This document shows, piece by piece, positions 46,266 through 54,979 of a DNA stretch of 64,000 nt; the first letter of the stretch is position 1; each line of letters opens with the position of its first letter. The translations under genes were made by a program, and so were the position numbers. Source of the DNA: Sulfurospirillum_A sp029027265. Its GTDB lineage: Bacteria > Campylobacterota > Campylobacteria > Campylobacterales > Sulfurospirillaceae. The notes beneath the pieces were generated by a model. That model was not told where the DNA came from, did not search any database, and saw only the letters and a program-made list of their open reading frames with translations. Location of the stretch: assembly GCA_029027265.1 (NCBI GenBank), contig CP093061.1:1798001-1862000 (forward strand), written 5' to 3'.

Positions 46266-47207
46266 TTATTTTCTTTTTATGTTTCTAATATGCTCTTTAT
46301 ATGTTTTAGCAAAGACATGCACACCTTTTTTTGACTTAACAAAATAAAGATAGCTACTTTTTTTCGGAAATATTGCCGCCAAAATAGCATCTTTTGAAAC
46401 ACTACTTACAGGATATGGGGGTAACCCTCTATTCTTATAAGTATTATACTTACTCTTATCTTCTTTTATCCTTTGAGAAGTGACTTTGATGTGAGAAAAT
46501 TTTCCATAGTTTAATGTGCCATCCATCTGAAGTCTCATACCTTTTTTCAGACGGTTATATATAACAGATGACACTAATGGCATCTCTTTTTTGTTTGCAG
46601 CCTCTTTTTGTACAATTGAAGCAATTACAAGATACCTATACCAACTACTTTTATTAAACTTACCAAAAATTTTCATTGATGTATTTTTATGACTTTCCCA
46701 AGCATAATTTGTTAAATAAATAATAAGATGGCGTTCGCCTATGCCCATAGGTATATGATATGTTTCAGGGATTATAAGCCCATCTCTAATAGGACTATAT
46801 TTAAGGTAATACTTCATAAGCTTTTTATAAGAGAGATTATATTCTTTGGAAATCTGATACAAAAACACATCTATAGTCTCACCTGGTACTAAAGTTATCT
46901 CAGTAATAGCTGCTTTTGAGTTTGCAAGTTTATATAAAAAATCTCCACGGCTCAATTTTGTTTCACCAATATTAATCCAACCAGATTGTGGTTGACCTAT
47001 GAAGAAAAGCATATATTTATCAACACTTGGTGACAAATCAAACTTTTTTTGCTTCAAATATGTTATAATCTGACCAATTGAGCCTTGTGGGATGTAAGTA
47101 ACTTTTGTTGTATTCATAGGTTTTGATAAGTGAAATAAAAGAGAATATATGATAATCAATGCAACATCACATACAATGAAAAACATTTGGAGATTCTTTT
47201 TATTCAT
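46266..47207 (-). CDS. mltG: MltG-like endolytic transglycosylase (YceG family)
   Basis: Cuts nascent glycan strands at the inner membrane. From ATG 47207 the product has 313 residues: an N-terminal membrane anchor (FFIVCDVALIIIYSLLFHL), a LysM-like region, and the YceG catalytic domain with LIIPETYHIPMG, the catalytic Glu in ASIVQKEAA, and MRLQMDGTLNYG. An open frame extends upstream to 47438, but that part overlaps the divergent AsmA-like gene and looks non-coding. ATG 47186 is an alternative. Either way the 5' end overlaps the start of the divergent gene. Confidence 0.88.
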   Translation of the reverse strand: MNKKNLQMFFIVCDVALIIIYSLLFHLSKPMNTTKVTYIPQGSIGQIITYLKQKKFDLSPSVDKYMLFFIGQPQSGWINIGETKLSRGDFLYKLANSKAAITEITLVPGETIDVFLYQISKEYNLSYKKLMKYYLKYSPIRDGLIIPETYHIPMGIGERHLIIYLTNYAWESHKNTSMKIFGKFNKSSWYRYLVIASIVQKEAANKKEMPLVSSVIYNRLKKGMRLQMDGTLNYGKFSHIKVTSQRIKEDKSKYNTYKNRGLPPYPVSSVSKDAILAAIFPKKSSYLYFVKSKKGVHVFAKTYKEHIRNIKRK

Positions 47208-49704
47208 TTTTCTTTTTATCACTCTTTTATTTGTTCTTTTAACAAATGGAATTAGAATAGAAAACCTCACACTTCCAAAAATTAAAATTTCACAATTGTA
47301 CATAAAATTAGATAAAAAACTTATTGTAAGTATAGATAAATTAGACATAAGTATACAAAGCAAAAAAAATAGCTCTCTTGAAGAGCTGCACGATATTACA
47401 AGTAAACTTCCATATCTGTACTCTCTTTTTAAATCCATATCAATTCAAAACATCATTTACAATAACAAAATAGTACATTTTTTATACAAGGATGAAATAT
47501 TTTATATTGATAGTGATTTTCTTACTATTGATGCAAAAATAAAAGATTGGGAAAATTCTATAAAAGTTGATATAAAACAGATGATTTTAAAAGATTTTCA
47601 TCTGAAAATTAAAGGTAATCTTCAAGCACGACTCAAAGAGAAACTATTTGATTTTAGAGGAAATTTCACAACCTTTAACATAAGTGGCGGAATTGAGCTT
47701 AGAGTTGATAAAAATGAACTCTACTATAGACTCAATACTAAAAAGTTTAATTCACTTAAGCCTTTTATGGATTTTATCTCAAAAAAAGTAGAAATTGAGC
47801 CTTTAATAGCTGATTGGGTATATAAAAAAATAGTAGCAGATGAGTATCAATTACATAACTTAGAGGGTAAATTTAACTTAGATACATTTGATTTTTATCC
47901 AAAGCTTATGAAAGCAAGAGCAACTGGAAAAAATGCTGTAATTAAGTTTGATGAAAATGCTCCTTCCGCACTAGTCAATGCAATGGATATTATCCTTAAA
48001 AATGACCAACTTATATTTGATGTTAAAAAAGCAGAGTATCAAGGTAAAGACGTTACAAATACAAAAGTTCATATATACAACCTTATGACTGCAGGAACTG
48101 GTATAGTAGTAGACATCAATGCAAATACAATTTTAGATGACTCAATCCATGCAGTCCTTCATGCTTTTGACATAAAAGTTCCTATAACTCAAACAGCAGG
48201 AACTACTGAAGCAAATGTAAAAATAGATATAAAGTTTCTACCATTTGGAGTAAAAAGTTACACTGGATACTTTAAAATAAATGATGCCAACATAACGCTC
48301 TCAGGTTTACCACTATACTCAAAAAGTGGTTATATAAAACTAGATAATGGCATGATTTTTCTCAAAGATGTAAACCTAAAGTATGATACTATTTTTGACA
48401 TATACACATCTGGAGATATGAATCTTACAAATGGATTTTATAAAAGTGACAATAAAGTAAATTCTTTACATGTAAACTTTGATAAACTTGATCTTATTCA
48501 TGTTGAAGATTTTAATACAACTGCAACAATGCAAATAAATGAAAATGGAACTTCGATTTACATAGATAGTTTTAAAACAAATCTAGAATTTCTTTCAAAC
48601 AATAATAAAATTGCGATGGCAGATTTAAATCTTATTTACCCATACTCAAACCTTATGAAAGATACAAAAATCAAAAGTGGTGCGTTAAAGATAGAAACTA
48701 TAAATTTTAAAAACTATGATATAAAAGCATCACTAAAAAACATAGATTTTCCACTAAGTCAAAATGGCAAACAACTGGAAGAGATAGACTTAAATATAAA
48801 AACCGATGGAAAAAATTTAGAAATAATTTCAGCAGATAAAAGAATAAAAATAAATAAAAATGAAGAGCTAAAAATAGTTTTTAAAAATATAGATGTCACA
48901 TTTGATTCTTCAAAATATGAAAAGTCAATTGACATAGGTAAAGTAACTGTTATTGGAATAAATTCAAATATTATAGACACAAACTCTACACTAAAAATCG
49001 TCAGTAATAACTATGCATATGAAGTTAATGGTACAAATGTATCTTTTAGTAGTCAATTATTTAAACAAAAAATCTTGATGAAGCAAACTGAAAAAACTCT
49101 ATATATATCAGGTGAAAATTTAACAGACATGTTTATCAACAATATACTAGGTAAAAAAATATTTAAAAATGGTTCATTTAAACTTGATATTAATGGAGTC
49201 AACTTTAAACAATTAGGTGGTACATTTATTGCAAATAGCACAACCATAAAAGGGATGTCTTTTTACAATAACCTGATGGCTTTTATGCATACGATACCAT
49301 CACTCATTACATTTAAAAACCCTGGCTTTAACGAAAATGGTTATGTAATAGCAGATGCACTTTTAGACTTTACAAGAGAAAAAGATATTATAACAATCAA
49401 TAAAATAAAAATAAATGGTAAAAGTGCTGATATCATAGGTAAAGGAACTATTAATTTAAAAACAGAAGCACTTGATATCAATCTACAGATAAGTGTTTTG
49501 AAAAATTTAAGTTCTATTGTAAATGCCATACCAATAGTAAACTATATCTTTTTAGGAAAAGATGGAAAGATGTACACTCACGTAAAGGTTAAAGGAACAC
49601 TAACAAAACCAAATATAACAACCAATGTCATAAAAGATACAGCACTATCTCCACTTGGAATCATAAAAAGAACTATAGAAACACCTTTTAGAATTTTTCA
49701 GTAG
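47149..49704 (+). CDS. AsmA/YhdP-like large envelope protein (DUF3971-type)
   Basis: An 851-residue protein with one N-terminal membrane helix (about residues 13-34) and a long, repetitive beta-strand-rich body typical of AsmA/YhdP/TamB-type bridging proteins, which are thought to carry lipids between inner and outer membranes. The C-terminal domain has GYVIADALLDFTREKDIITINKI-type sequence and VNAIPIVNYIFLGKDGK, as in AsmA-like C-terminal regions. GAG just before ATG 47149 favours that start; ATG 47176 is possible. Function is inferred from architecture. Confidence 0.75.
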   Translation: MIINATSHTMKNIWRFFLFIFLFITLLFVLLTNGIRIENLTLPKIKISQLYIKLDKKLIVSIDKLDISIQSKKNSSLEELHDITSKLPYLYSLFKSISIQNIIYNNKIVHFLYKDEIFYIDSDFLTIDAKIKDWENSIKVDIKQMILKDFHLKIKGNLQARLKEKLFDFRGNFTTFNISGGIELRVDKNELYYRLNTKKFNSLKPFMDFISKKVEIEPLIADWVYKKIVADEYQLHNLEGKFNLDTFDFYPKLMKARATGKNAVIKFDENAPSALVNAMDIILKNDQLIFDVKKAEYQGKDVTNTKVHIYNLMTAGTGIVVDINANTILDDSIHAVLHAFDIKVPITQTAGTTEANVKIDIKFLPFGVKSYTGYFKINDANITLSGLPLYSKSGYIKLDNGMIFLKDVNLKYDTIFDIYTSGDMNLTNGFYKSDNKVNSLHVNFDKLDLIHVEDFNTTATMQINENGTSIYIDSFKTNLEFLSNNNKIAMADLNLIYPYSNLMKDTKIKSGALKIETINFKNYDIKASLKNIDFPLSQNGKQLEEIDLNIKTDGKNLEIISADKRIKINKNEELKIVFKNIDVTFDSSKYEKSIDIGKVTVIGINSNIIDTNSTLKIVSNNYAYEVNGTNVSFSSQLFKQKILMKQTEKTLYISGENLTDMFINNILGKKIFKNGSFKLDINGVNFKQLGGTFIANSTTIKGMSFYNNLMAFMHTIPSLITFKNPGFNENGYVIADALLDFTREKDIITINKIKINGKSADIIGKGTINLKTEALDINLQISVLKNLSSIVNAIPIVNYIFLGKDGKMYTHVKVKGTLTKPNITTNVIKDTALSPLGIIKRTIETPFRIFQ

Positions 49705-49720
49705 AATAATTTGAGAGAAT

Positions 49721-49819
49721 ATGGATTTAAAAATAGCAAAAGCAATTATTGCAATTTCTAAATCCTCTGAGGCTACAAGGAGTTATGCAAGAAGTCTATC
49801 GTTTATTTCGTGTATTTAA
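49721..49819 (+). other. Short ORF, possibly a gene fragment
   Basis: A 32-codon ORF with GAGAG before the ATG, product starting MDLKIAKAIIAISK and containing SSEATRSYARSLSF. It overlaps the end of the rhodanese gene on the other strand. The sequence faintly recalls the N-terminal helix region of tyrosine recombinases, but it is too short to say. It may be a remnant or chance. Confidence 0.2.
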
Positions 49820-50195
49820 CAAGTTTAAAACCCTGTTTACCTAGGCTTACAACTCCACCTTTTAAGTTAATGACATCATATCCTTGTTTTCCAAGAAAGT
49901 CTGAAACTGCTGTAGTTCTGCTTCCTGTACGACAAATAAGAGCAAACTCTTCGCCTTTTTTTACATAACCATTAAGTGTATCTAAAAACTTTTGTGCATC
50001 ATAGTTCCCACGTGCATCAAAAAAAGTAATAGGAATTGAATCCTCAACTATACCAGTTTGAACCCACTCAGGTTCAGTTCTTATATCTATGATTTTAATT
50101 CCACTTTGAACTATGCCTGGTGTTACATTTACAGTCTTTACTCCAGCTAACATAAAAGTTGAAATCATAAACAATCCTAACATTAATTTACTCAT
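49803..50195 (-). CDS. Exported rhodanese-like domain protein
   Basis: A 130-residue single-domain rhodanese with an N-terminal signal peptide (MSKLMLGLFMISTFMLAG). The active-site loop is CRTGSRT, with the catalytic Cys near residue 88; DIRTEPEW and NLKGGV are further family marks. Periplasmic rhodaneses handle sulfane sulfur or act in redox tasks, which fits a sulfur-oxidising lifestyle, but the substrate is not shown. It stands alone. Confidence 0.88.
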   Translation of the reverse strand: MSKLMLGLFMISTFMLAGVKTVNVTPGIVQSGIKIIDIRTEPEWVQTGIVEDSIPITFFDARGNYDAQKFLDTLNGYVKKGEEFALICRTGSRTTAVSDFLGKQGYDVINLKGGVVSLGKQGFKLVKYTK

Positions 50196-50256
50196 CTATT
50201 TTCCTTATCACAATGAATTTATGGCAAATTCTATCTTATTTAGCTTTTTATGATAC

Positions 50257-52286
50257 TTAAGTGATAAGTTTAGCCTCTTTTAAAAAGGGAGAGTGTATAT
50301 ACTCTATTTTTTTTATCTTGTCATACTTCGCATAAGAGAGTGCTAATTTATCTTTAGCTCTAGTGGTTGCTACATAGAAAAGCCTTCTCTCCTCTTCAAG
50401 GCTTCCACCTTTACTCATAAGCTTTCTATTTGGAAATCTTCCATCCATGAGGTCTATTACATAGACTTGAGAAAATTCCAAACCTTTACTAGCATGAACG
50501 CTCAAAAGATTAACTCCATCGCCCTCACTCATCTCACTACTTCCAAGTGTCAAAGCATTTAGAAACCTCTCACTTGAGCTATACCCTCCAGCTAGGTCTT
50601 TCAAAAGATGCCCTTTTCTGAAAATGCGACCTCTTGCCTCTTTTTTAGCTGTTTCATCTACACTTCCGTCTTTTCTTGTAGCTCTCTGAGTTGACAAAAA
50701 ATCTGCAATTTGACTAAATATTTCAGAACTCATAATATGATTTACTAAAGTTTTTGGGTGTTTAATACGAGTTGAGTTTTGCATATACTGGTAAAATTTG
50801 AAAATAAATTTTGCCCCATCAACACTAAGCCTAGCATGTTTTAAAATTGGATTTGATAAAAATGCTTCATTAAAACCCTCATTGTAAAACCGACTAACAC
50901 TTCCAAACTCATGACAATCATCAAAAAGTCCAAGCTGATAGTTTTTAGCTCTTGTTTTAAAAGGATTTGATATATCTTTTGGGTGAAAAAATCCCTGATA
51001 TATATCTCCATCTCCAAGTTTAAAAAGTGCTTCAAATAGCTCTTTTGATAGTGCAGAACCTACGCCTTTTGCATACTCAAAAATGTGTATAAAAGCCATC
51101 ATATCTTTTGAATTAACGACTACACTTATGAGGTCAATCATAGCTTTTACTTCACGAGAGTCAAAAAAGCTAATCCCCCCTTTTCTTTTACAAGGGATAC
51201 TTAGTTCTCTTAAAGTCGCCTCTATTCCATCTGCACTAGAGTTATTTCTAAATATAACAGCAACTTCATCATGAGGAGTCTTTGCAACTTGTATTTGAGA
51301 TGAAATAGCTTGATACTGCGTAAAAAGTTCATTATATATAAGAAGTTTTGGAGCTTCACATTCTCCTGTTCTTGTTACTTCTAGCTTTTTGTCATACAAT
51401 CTTGGATTGTGCTCTATGACTCTGTTTGCAAGTGAAAGTATTTTTGAAGTTGAGCGATAGTTTTTGTTTAGTTTAAAGATATTTGCACCCTTGTATCTGT
51501 CTCCAAAAGAACCTATAATCTCTATATTTGCTCCGTTAAAAGCATAAATACTCTGGTCATAATCTCCAACACAAAAAAGTGATTTTTTATCAAATGCATC
51601 TATGAGAGAACCTTGAAGAGTATTTGTATCTTGGTATTCATCTACTAAAACTTCACTAAACTTTATGGTATCGTCTTTTTTGAGCTCGTCTCTCATCATG
51701 ATAAGTAAGTCGTTAAAATCTACATAACCATACTCATTTTTCAAGTCTTTAAACTCTTCAAATATATCTTCATAAATATCATAATAAACTCCATGTTCAC
51801 TGTCCTCTTCTTGCAACCACTGCGAGAAACTAAGCTGAATTGTTGAGTTTTGATAAAGTGAAAACATGTCATAAAGATACGATGACTGATATGCGCTTAC
51901 AGGAGAGTCAATGTGGTCAAACCTACGTCTTGCATGTATGGTTTTCAGAAGCATTTTTAAATCTTTTGGCTGTTTTAGGCTTATTTTTTTACCAAGTTTT
52001 TAAGAAGTCTATAGCTTACAGCGTGAAAAGTTCCTGATTCTATTTTTGAAACCGTTTCTTTATCAAAAAAATGGGCAACACGCTCTAACATCTCAGCTGC
52101 TGCTTTATTTGTAAAAGTCAAAAGTAAAATATGTTCTGGTTTTACATTTTGTTCTTTAAGAAGGTATGCAATTCTAGCAACTATAGTAGATGTTTTTCCA
52201 GTCCCTGCGCTAGCAATAATAAGATTTGAGCCAGCTTCTGCGGTGGCTGCTTCCAATTGTTCTTTGTTTAATCTACTTAGTGGCAT
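50257..52286 (-). pseudogene. UvrD/Rep-type DNA helicase; one-base frameshift
   Basis: A superfamily 1 helicase of about 676 residues if repaired. The first part (52286-51981) has the Q motif and Walker A (IIASAGTGKTSTI) and motif Ia (LTFTNKAA), then stops after LLKNLVKK. The rest continues in another frame with VDEYQDTN (motif II), GDYDQSIYAFNGA (III), LNKNYRS (IV), VHASKGLEF (V) and YVATTRAKD (VI). Adding one A to the A5 run at 51997-52001 or the adjacent A7 run restores one frame (LLKNLGKKISLKQPKDLKM-like). Probably a sequence error, as no other decay is seen. Confidence 0.87.
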
Positions 52287-52347
52287 CTATTCCCTATTTT
52301 TTTTAATCCAAATTGTAGTGGAATTATATTTACTTTTAGATTAATTT

Positions 52348-52356
52348 TGCTATTAT
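52348..52356 (+). promoter_or_regulatory. Candidate extended -10 promoter for the pilin pair
   Basis: TGCTATTAT forms an extended -10 (TG-n-TATTAT) 33 bases before the ATG at 52390. A strong Shine-Dalgarno, GTGGAGGAAG, ends about four bases before the ATG. The strength of both suits an abundantly made pilin. No sigma-54 GG/GC pair at the right spacing was found. Confidence 0.5.
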
Positions 52357-52389
52357 TCCGAAGTGTAAATTAAAAAGTGGAGGAAGATT

Positions 52390-53034
52390 ATGAGAAGAAG
52401 AAATGGTTTTACAATGGTGGAGTTGATCTTTGTTATTGTTATTATAGGGGTATTAGCAGCAGTTGCATTACCTAAGTTTGGTGGAATTAAAGATAAGGCT
52501 AAAATGAATAGTGAATTATCAGCAATGAGCAGTTTAGATAGTGGTGCAATAGTCGCTCCTATAGAGTTTCGTTTACAAGACTTTGATGACAAACAAATAA
52601 ACTGGCATGACAGAGATATATCAAATATTAATAAAGTTACTGATTATAAAGCTGTAAATGCTGCTAAAGATGTTTTTAAAAAAATCATGAAAAAAGGTAA
52701 TAAATTTAAAATCATAGGCTATGCAGTAGTTAATTCAGATATCAATGCGTCTAATGACGTACTTCTAATAACCGGTGAAGCTAGTGATAGAAATAATGGC
52801 ATAAATGAGCCAAGTGATGGAGAAATTAAAGGTTCAGTTGATAAAACTGACTTTTGGGTATTTAACCCAAATAACTTTGACTTAAATGTATCAGGAACTA
52901 ATATTTTATCCAGTGGAGTTAAAGTACTAGCAGAGAGCATTGCTTTAATTGATGCAAACGGCACAGCTTCAGATATTAAAGTTGACAACATGAATAATAA
53001 TGACGACTCAGTACTTGCTACTAAAGTTGAATAG
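52390..53034 (+). CDS. Type IV (MSHA-like) prepilin A
   Basis: A 214-residue prepilin. The leader MRRRNG is followed by the cleavage site and FTMVELIFVIVIIGVLAAV, with Glu5 present; this is the classic class III signal and stalk helix for a prepilin peptidase. The C-terminal globular part holds KTDFWVFNPNN, matched by KNDFWVYAFN in the next gene. It is convergent to the second assembly cluster. The strong ribosome site and length suggest a major or abundant pilin. Asn-rich and without Cys. Confidence 0.85.
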   Translation: MRRRNGFTMVELIFVIVIIGVLAAVALPKFGGIKDKAKMNSELSAMSSLDSGAIVAPIEFRLQDFDDKQINWHDRDISNINKVTDYKAVNAAKDVFKKIMKKGNKFKIIGYAVVNSDINASNDVLLITGEASDRNNGINEPSDGEIKGSVDKTDFWVFNPNNFDLNVSGTNILSSGVKVLAESIALIDANGTASDIKVDNMNNNDDSVLATKVE

Positions 53035-53046
53035 GTAAAAGATAAA

Positions 53047-53637
53047 ATGAATCGTTTAGCATTCACATTGGTAGAGCTTATCTTTGCAATTGTGATTATT
53101 GGGATATTAGCAGGTATTGCTATCCCAAAACTATCAGGTGTAACTGATGGTGCTAAAAAATCTGCTGAGATATCTACTATCTCAGCAGTTGCTACTGCTA
53201 TAGAAACAGCAAATGGAGAATGGAGCATAAATGAAGGAACTTTTAAATGGGGAAATCATCAAGAATATTCTAATGCAAATCCAACATTAAATTCTCATGG
53301 CTACCCTAATAACTTATTTTATAACAATAAAGTTTTTGGTGCTATAATCAAAGGTCAAAATAGTAAATTTAGCAGAATACATAATGATGAAAATTTATCT
53401 ATATTTACAGGGCCAGCTTCAAACTCTTCAAATGGCATAAGATTTACAAAAGAAAAAGCAAATAATGATATACCAAATAAACCAGACAAAAATGACTTTT
53501 GGGTTTATGCTTTTAATGCTAATGATTGTAATATTACATGTACAGATTGTACATCACAAACTATCTACTATGGTGACTTTATTTTAATTGATGTTACAGG
53601 AAAAGGAACAACACCAACAAGCTTTAAGTGTAACTAA
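53047..53637 (+). CDS. Type IV (MSHA-like) prepilin B
   Basis: A 196-residue prepilin 12 bases after prepilin A. The leader MNRLA precedes FTLVELIFAIVIIGILAGIAI (Ala at -1, Glu5 present). The globular part includes CNITCTDC, which gives potential disulfides that prepilin A lacks, and the shared DFWVY motif. The two genes look like an old tandem duplication. The stop codon overlaps the end of a 31-codon ORF on the other strand. One TACATGTA octamer overlaps the NITCTD codons. Confidence 0.84.
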   Translation: MNRLAFTLVELIFAIVIIGILAGIAIPKLSGVTDGAKKSAEISTISAVATAIETANGEWSINEGTFKWGNHQEYSNANPTLNSHGYPNNLFYNNKVFGAIIKGQNSKFSRIHNDENLSIFTGPASNSSNGIRFTKEKANNDIPNKPDKNDFWVYAFNANDCNITCTDCTSQTIYYGDFILIDVTGKGTTPTSFKCN

Positions 53638-53729
53638 ATACTAGTTATCTTCTGAATTATCCAAAATATAACACCAAGAACAATAGTACTTACAATAGCA
53701 ACCGCAATAGTTCCTACTTCCATATCCAT
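53634..53729 (-). CDS. Putative 31-residue membrane peptide after mshG2
   Basis: ATG at 53729 overlaps the mshG2 stop (TAATG), a common coupling arrangement. The product (MDMEVGTIAVAIVSTIVLGV then IFWIIQKITSI) is one hydrophobic helix with a short acidic N-terminus, so it would be a single-pass membrane peptide. The stop overlaps the convergent prepilin B stop. No homologue is recognised. It could be a platform-associated small protein or a chance ORF. Confidence 0.45.
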   Translation of the reverse strand: MDMEVGTIAVAIVSTIVLGVIFWIIQKITSI

Positions 53730-54979
53730 TATACACCACCTACAGCTTCTGCAATAGACCACATAGGCAAGAAGATACCAAGAGCTAATAAAAGTACAAA
53801 ACCAGCAATTGCAGCTATAAGGAGTGGTTCTATCATCGTGGCTACATTGTCAACCAAGTAAGCATACTTTTTTCTATATATCTCTGAAATTTTATCGAGC
53901 ATTGCACTTAATGAGCCACTGCTTTCTCCTGCACTTATCATTTGAATTGTCATGCTTTCAAACTGTTTTGTATCTTCAAAACCATCTTTAAGACTTCTAC
54001 CCTCTTCTATAGCTTCTATAATCTTATTTAATTTCTTTTTTAAATACTCATTTTCAACAATACCAATTGCAGTTTTTAATGAGTCAATTATAGGAACGCC
54101 AGAAGTTGAAAGCCTATCAAAAACAAATATAAATCTTCCCATCATGGAAAGATATATAACTCGTCCTACTATGTAGACTCTTAGCATATATTTATCAAAT
54201 CCAAGTTTAAAATTGGAACTTTTTTTGTACAATAAAGAGAGTCCAAAACTTAATAGTCCAGCACCTATAAGAACAAAAAGACCATAATTAGTGATAGCAT
54301 TCTCTATCCACAATAACAATAAAGTTGGAAACGGTAACTCTGTTTGATACTCTTCAAACATTGCTTGAAATTGTGGAACTACTAAAGTTATGACAAATGA
54401 AAATGCAATTACCATAACAACAATAACAATAATTGGGTATCTAGTTGCTTTTTTTAGCTTCATTCTGTTGTCATGAATTTCTTGAAGTATATCTGCTAAT
54501 TTTTCAATAGACTCATCTAGAGTTCCTGTTTTCTCACCCAAATCAAGAAGTGCTACTGAAATAGTTCCAATTTCACTTTCAAATCTTTCAAAAGCTGCTG
54601 AAAGACTTATCCCAGATTCTACCTCTTTTAAAACATGAACATATATTTCTAAAAGTCTTTTATGCTCTGTTGTTTTTATAACATCATCAAGACATATAGT
54701 TATTGGCAATCCTGCATTTAACATGGTTGAGATATGTCTTAGAGTCGATATATAAGGTTCAAGTGGAATTTGATTTGCTCTTAGTTTATCTACTACTTTT
54801 GTTTTTAGTCTATCTATTTTTACACTTATTGGCTCTTTTACCTCTTTTATATCTACAAAAACGCCCATGCCTAAGTCTTTAAACTCTTGAATTGCTTCTA
54901 CTTTATAAGTTGAATTTAATACATATTTGCATCTTTCTCCACCAAGTATATACTCTACCTCAAAGTAACTATTTTGCAA
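53729..54979 (-). CDS. mshG: MshG-like inner-membrane platform protein, cluster 2
   Basis: A 416-residue GspF/PilC-family protein with two T2SSF domains and membrane helices near 185-207, 235-255 and 388-408. Marks are DLGEKTGTLDESIEKLADIL and SAGESSGSLSAMLDKISEIY. The N-terminal 50 residues form a small beta domain as in the cluster 1 paralogue. The start overlaps mshE2 by 11 bases. It ends in TAATG, coupling a tiny downstream ORF. Confidence 0.88.
   Translation of the reverse strand: MQNSYFEVEYILGGERCKYVLNSTYKVEAIQEFKDLGMGVFVDIKEVKEPISVKIDRLKTKVVDKLRANQIPLEPYISTLRHISTMLNAGLPITICLDDVIKTTEHKRLLEIYVHVLKEVESGISLSAAFERFESEIGTISVALLDLGEKTGTLDESIEKLADILQEIHDNRMKLKKATRYPIIVIVVMVIAFSFVITLVVPQFQAMFEEYQTELPFPTLLLLWIENAITNYGLFVLIGAGLLSFGLSLLYKKSSNFKLGFDKYMLRVYIVGRVIYLSMMGRFIFVFDRLSTSGVPIIDSLKTAIGIVENEYLKKKLNKIIEAIEEGRSLKDGFEDTKQFESMTIQMISAGESSGSLSAMLDKISEIYRKKYAYLVDNVATMIEPLLIAAIAGFVLLLALGIFLPMWSIAEAVGGV

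Noticed and set aside
47208..47438. N-terminal extension of mltG up to 47438
   Set aside because: It overlaps the start of the AsmA-like gene over 230 bases, and the added sequence precedes the natural membrane anchor.
52320..52360. Sigma-54 promoter before the pilin genes
   Set aside because: A TTTTGCT element is present, but no GG lies at the required distance upstream.
52719..53228. 169-codon minus-strand ORF across both pilin genes
   Set aside because: It spans two real plus-strand genes and their spacer; composition reflects the antisense of pilin codons.
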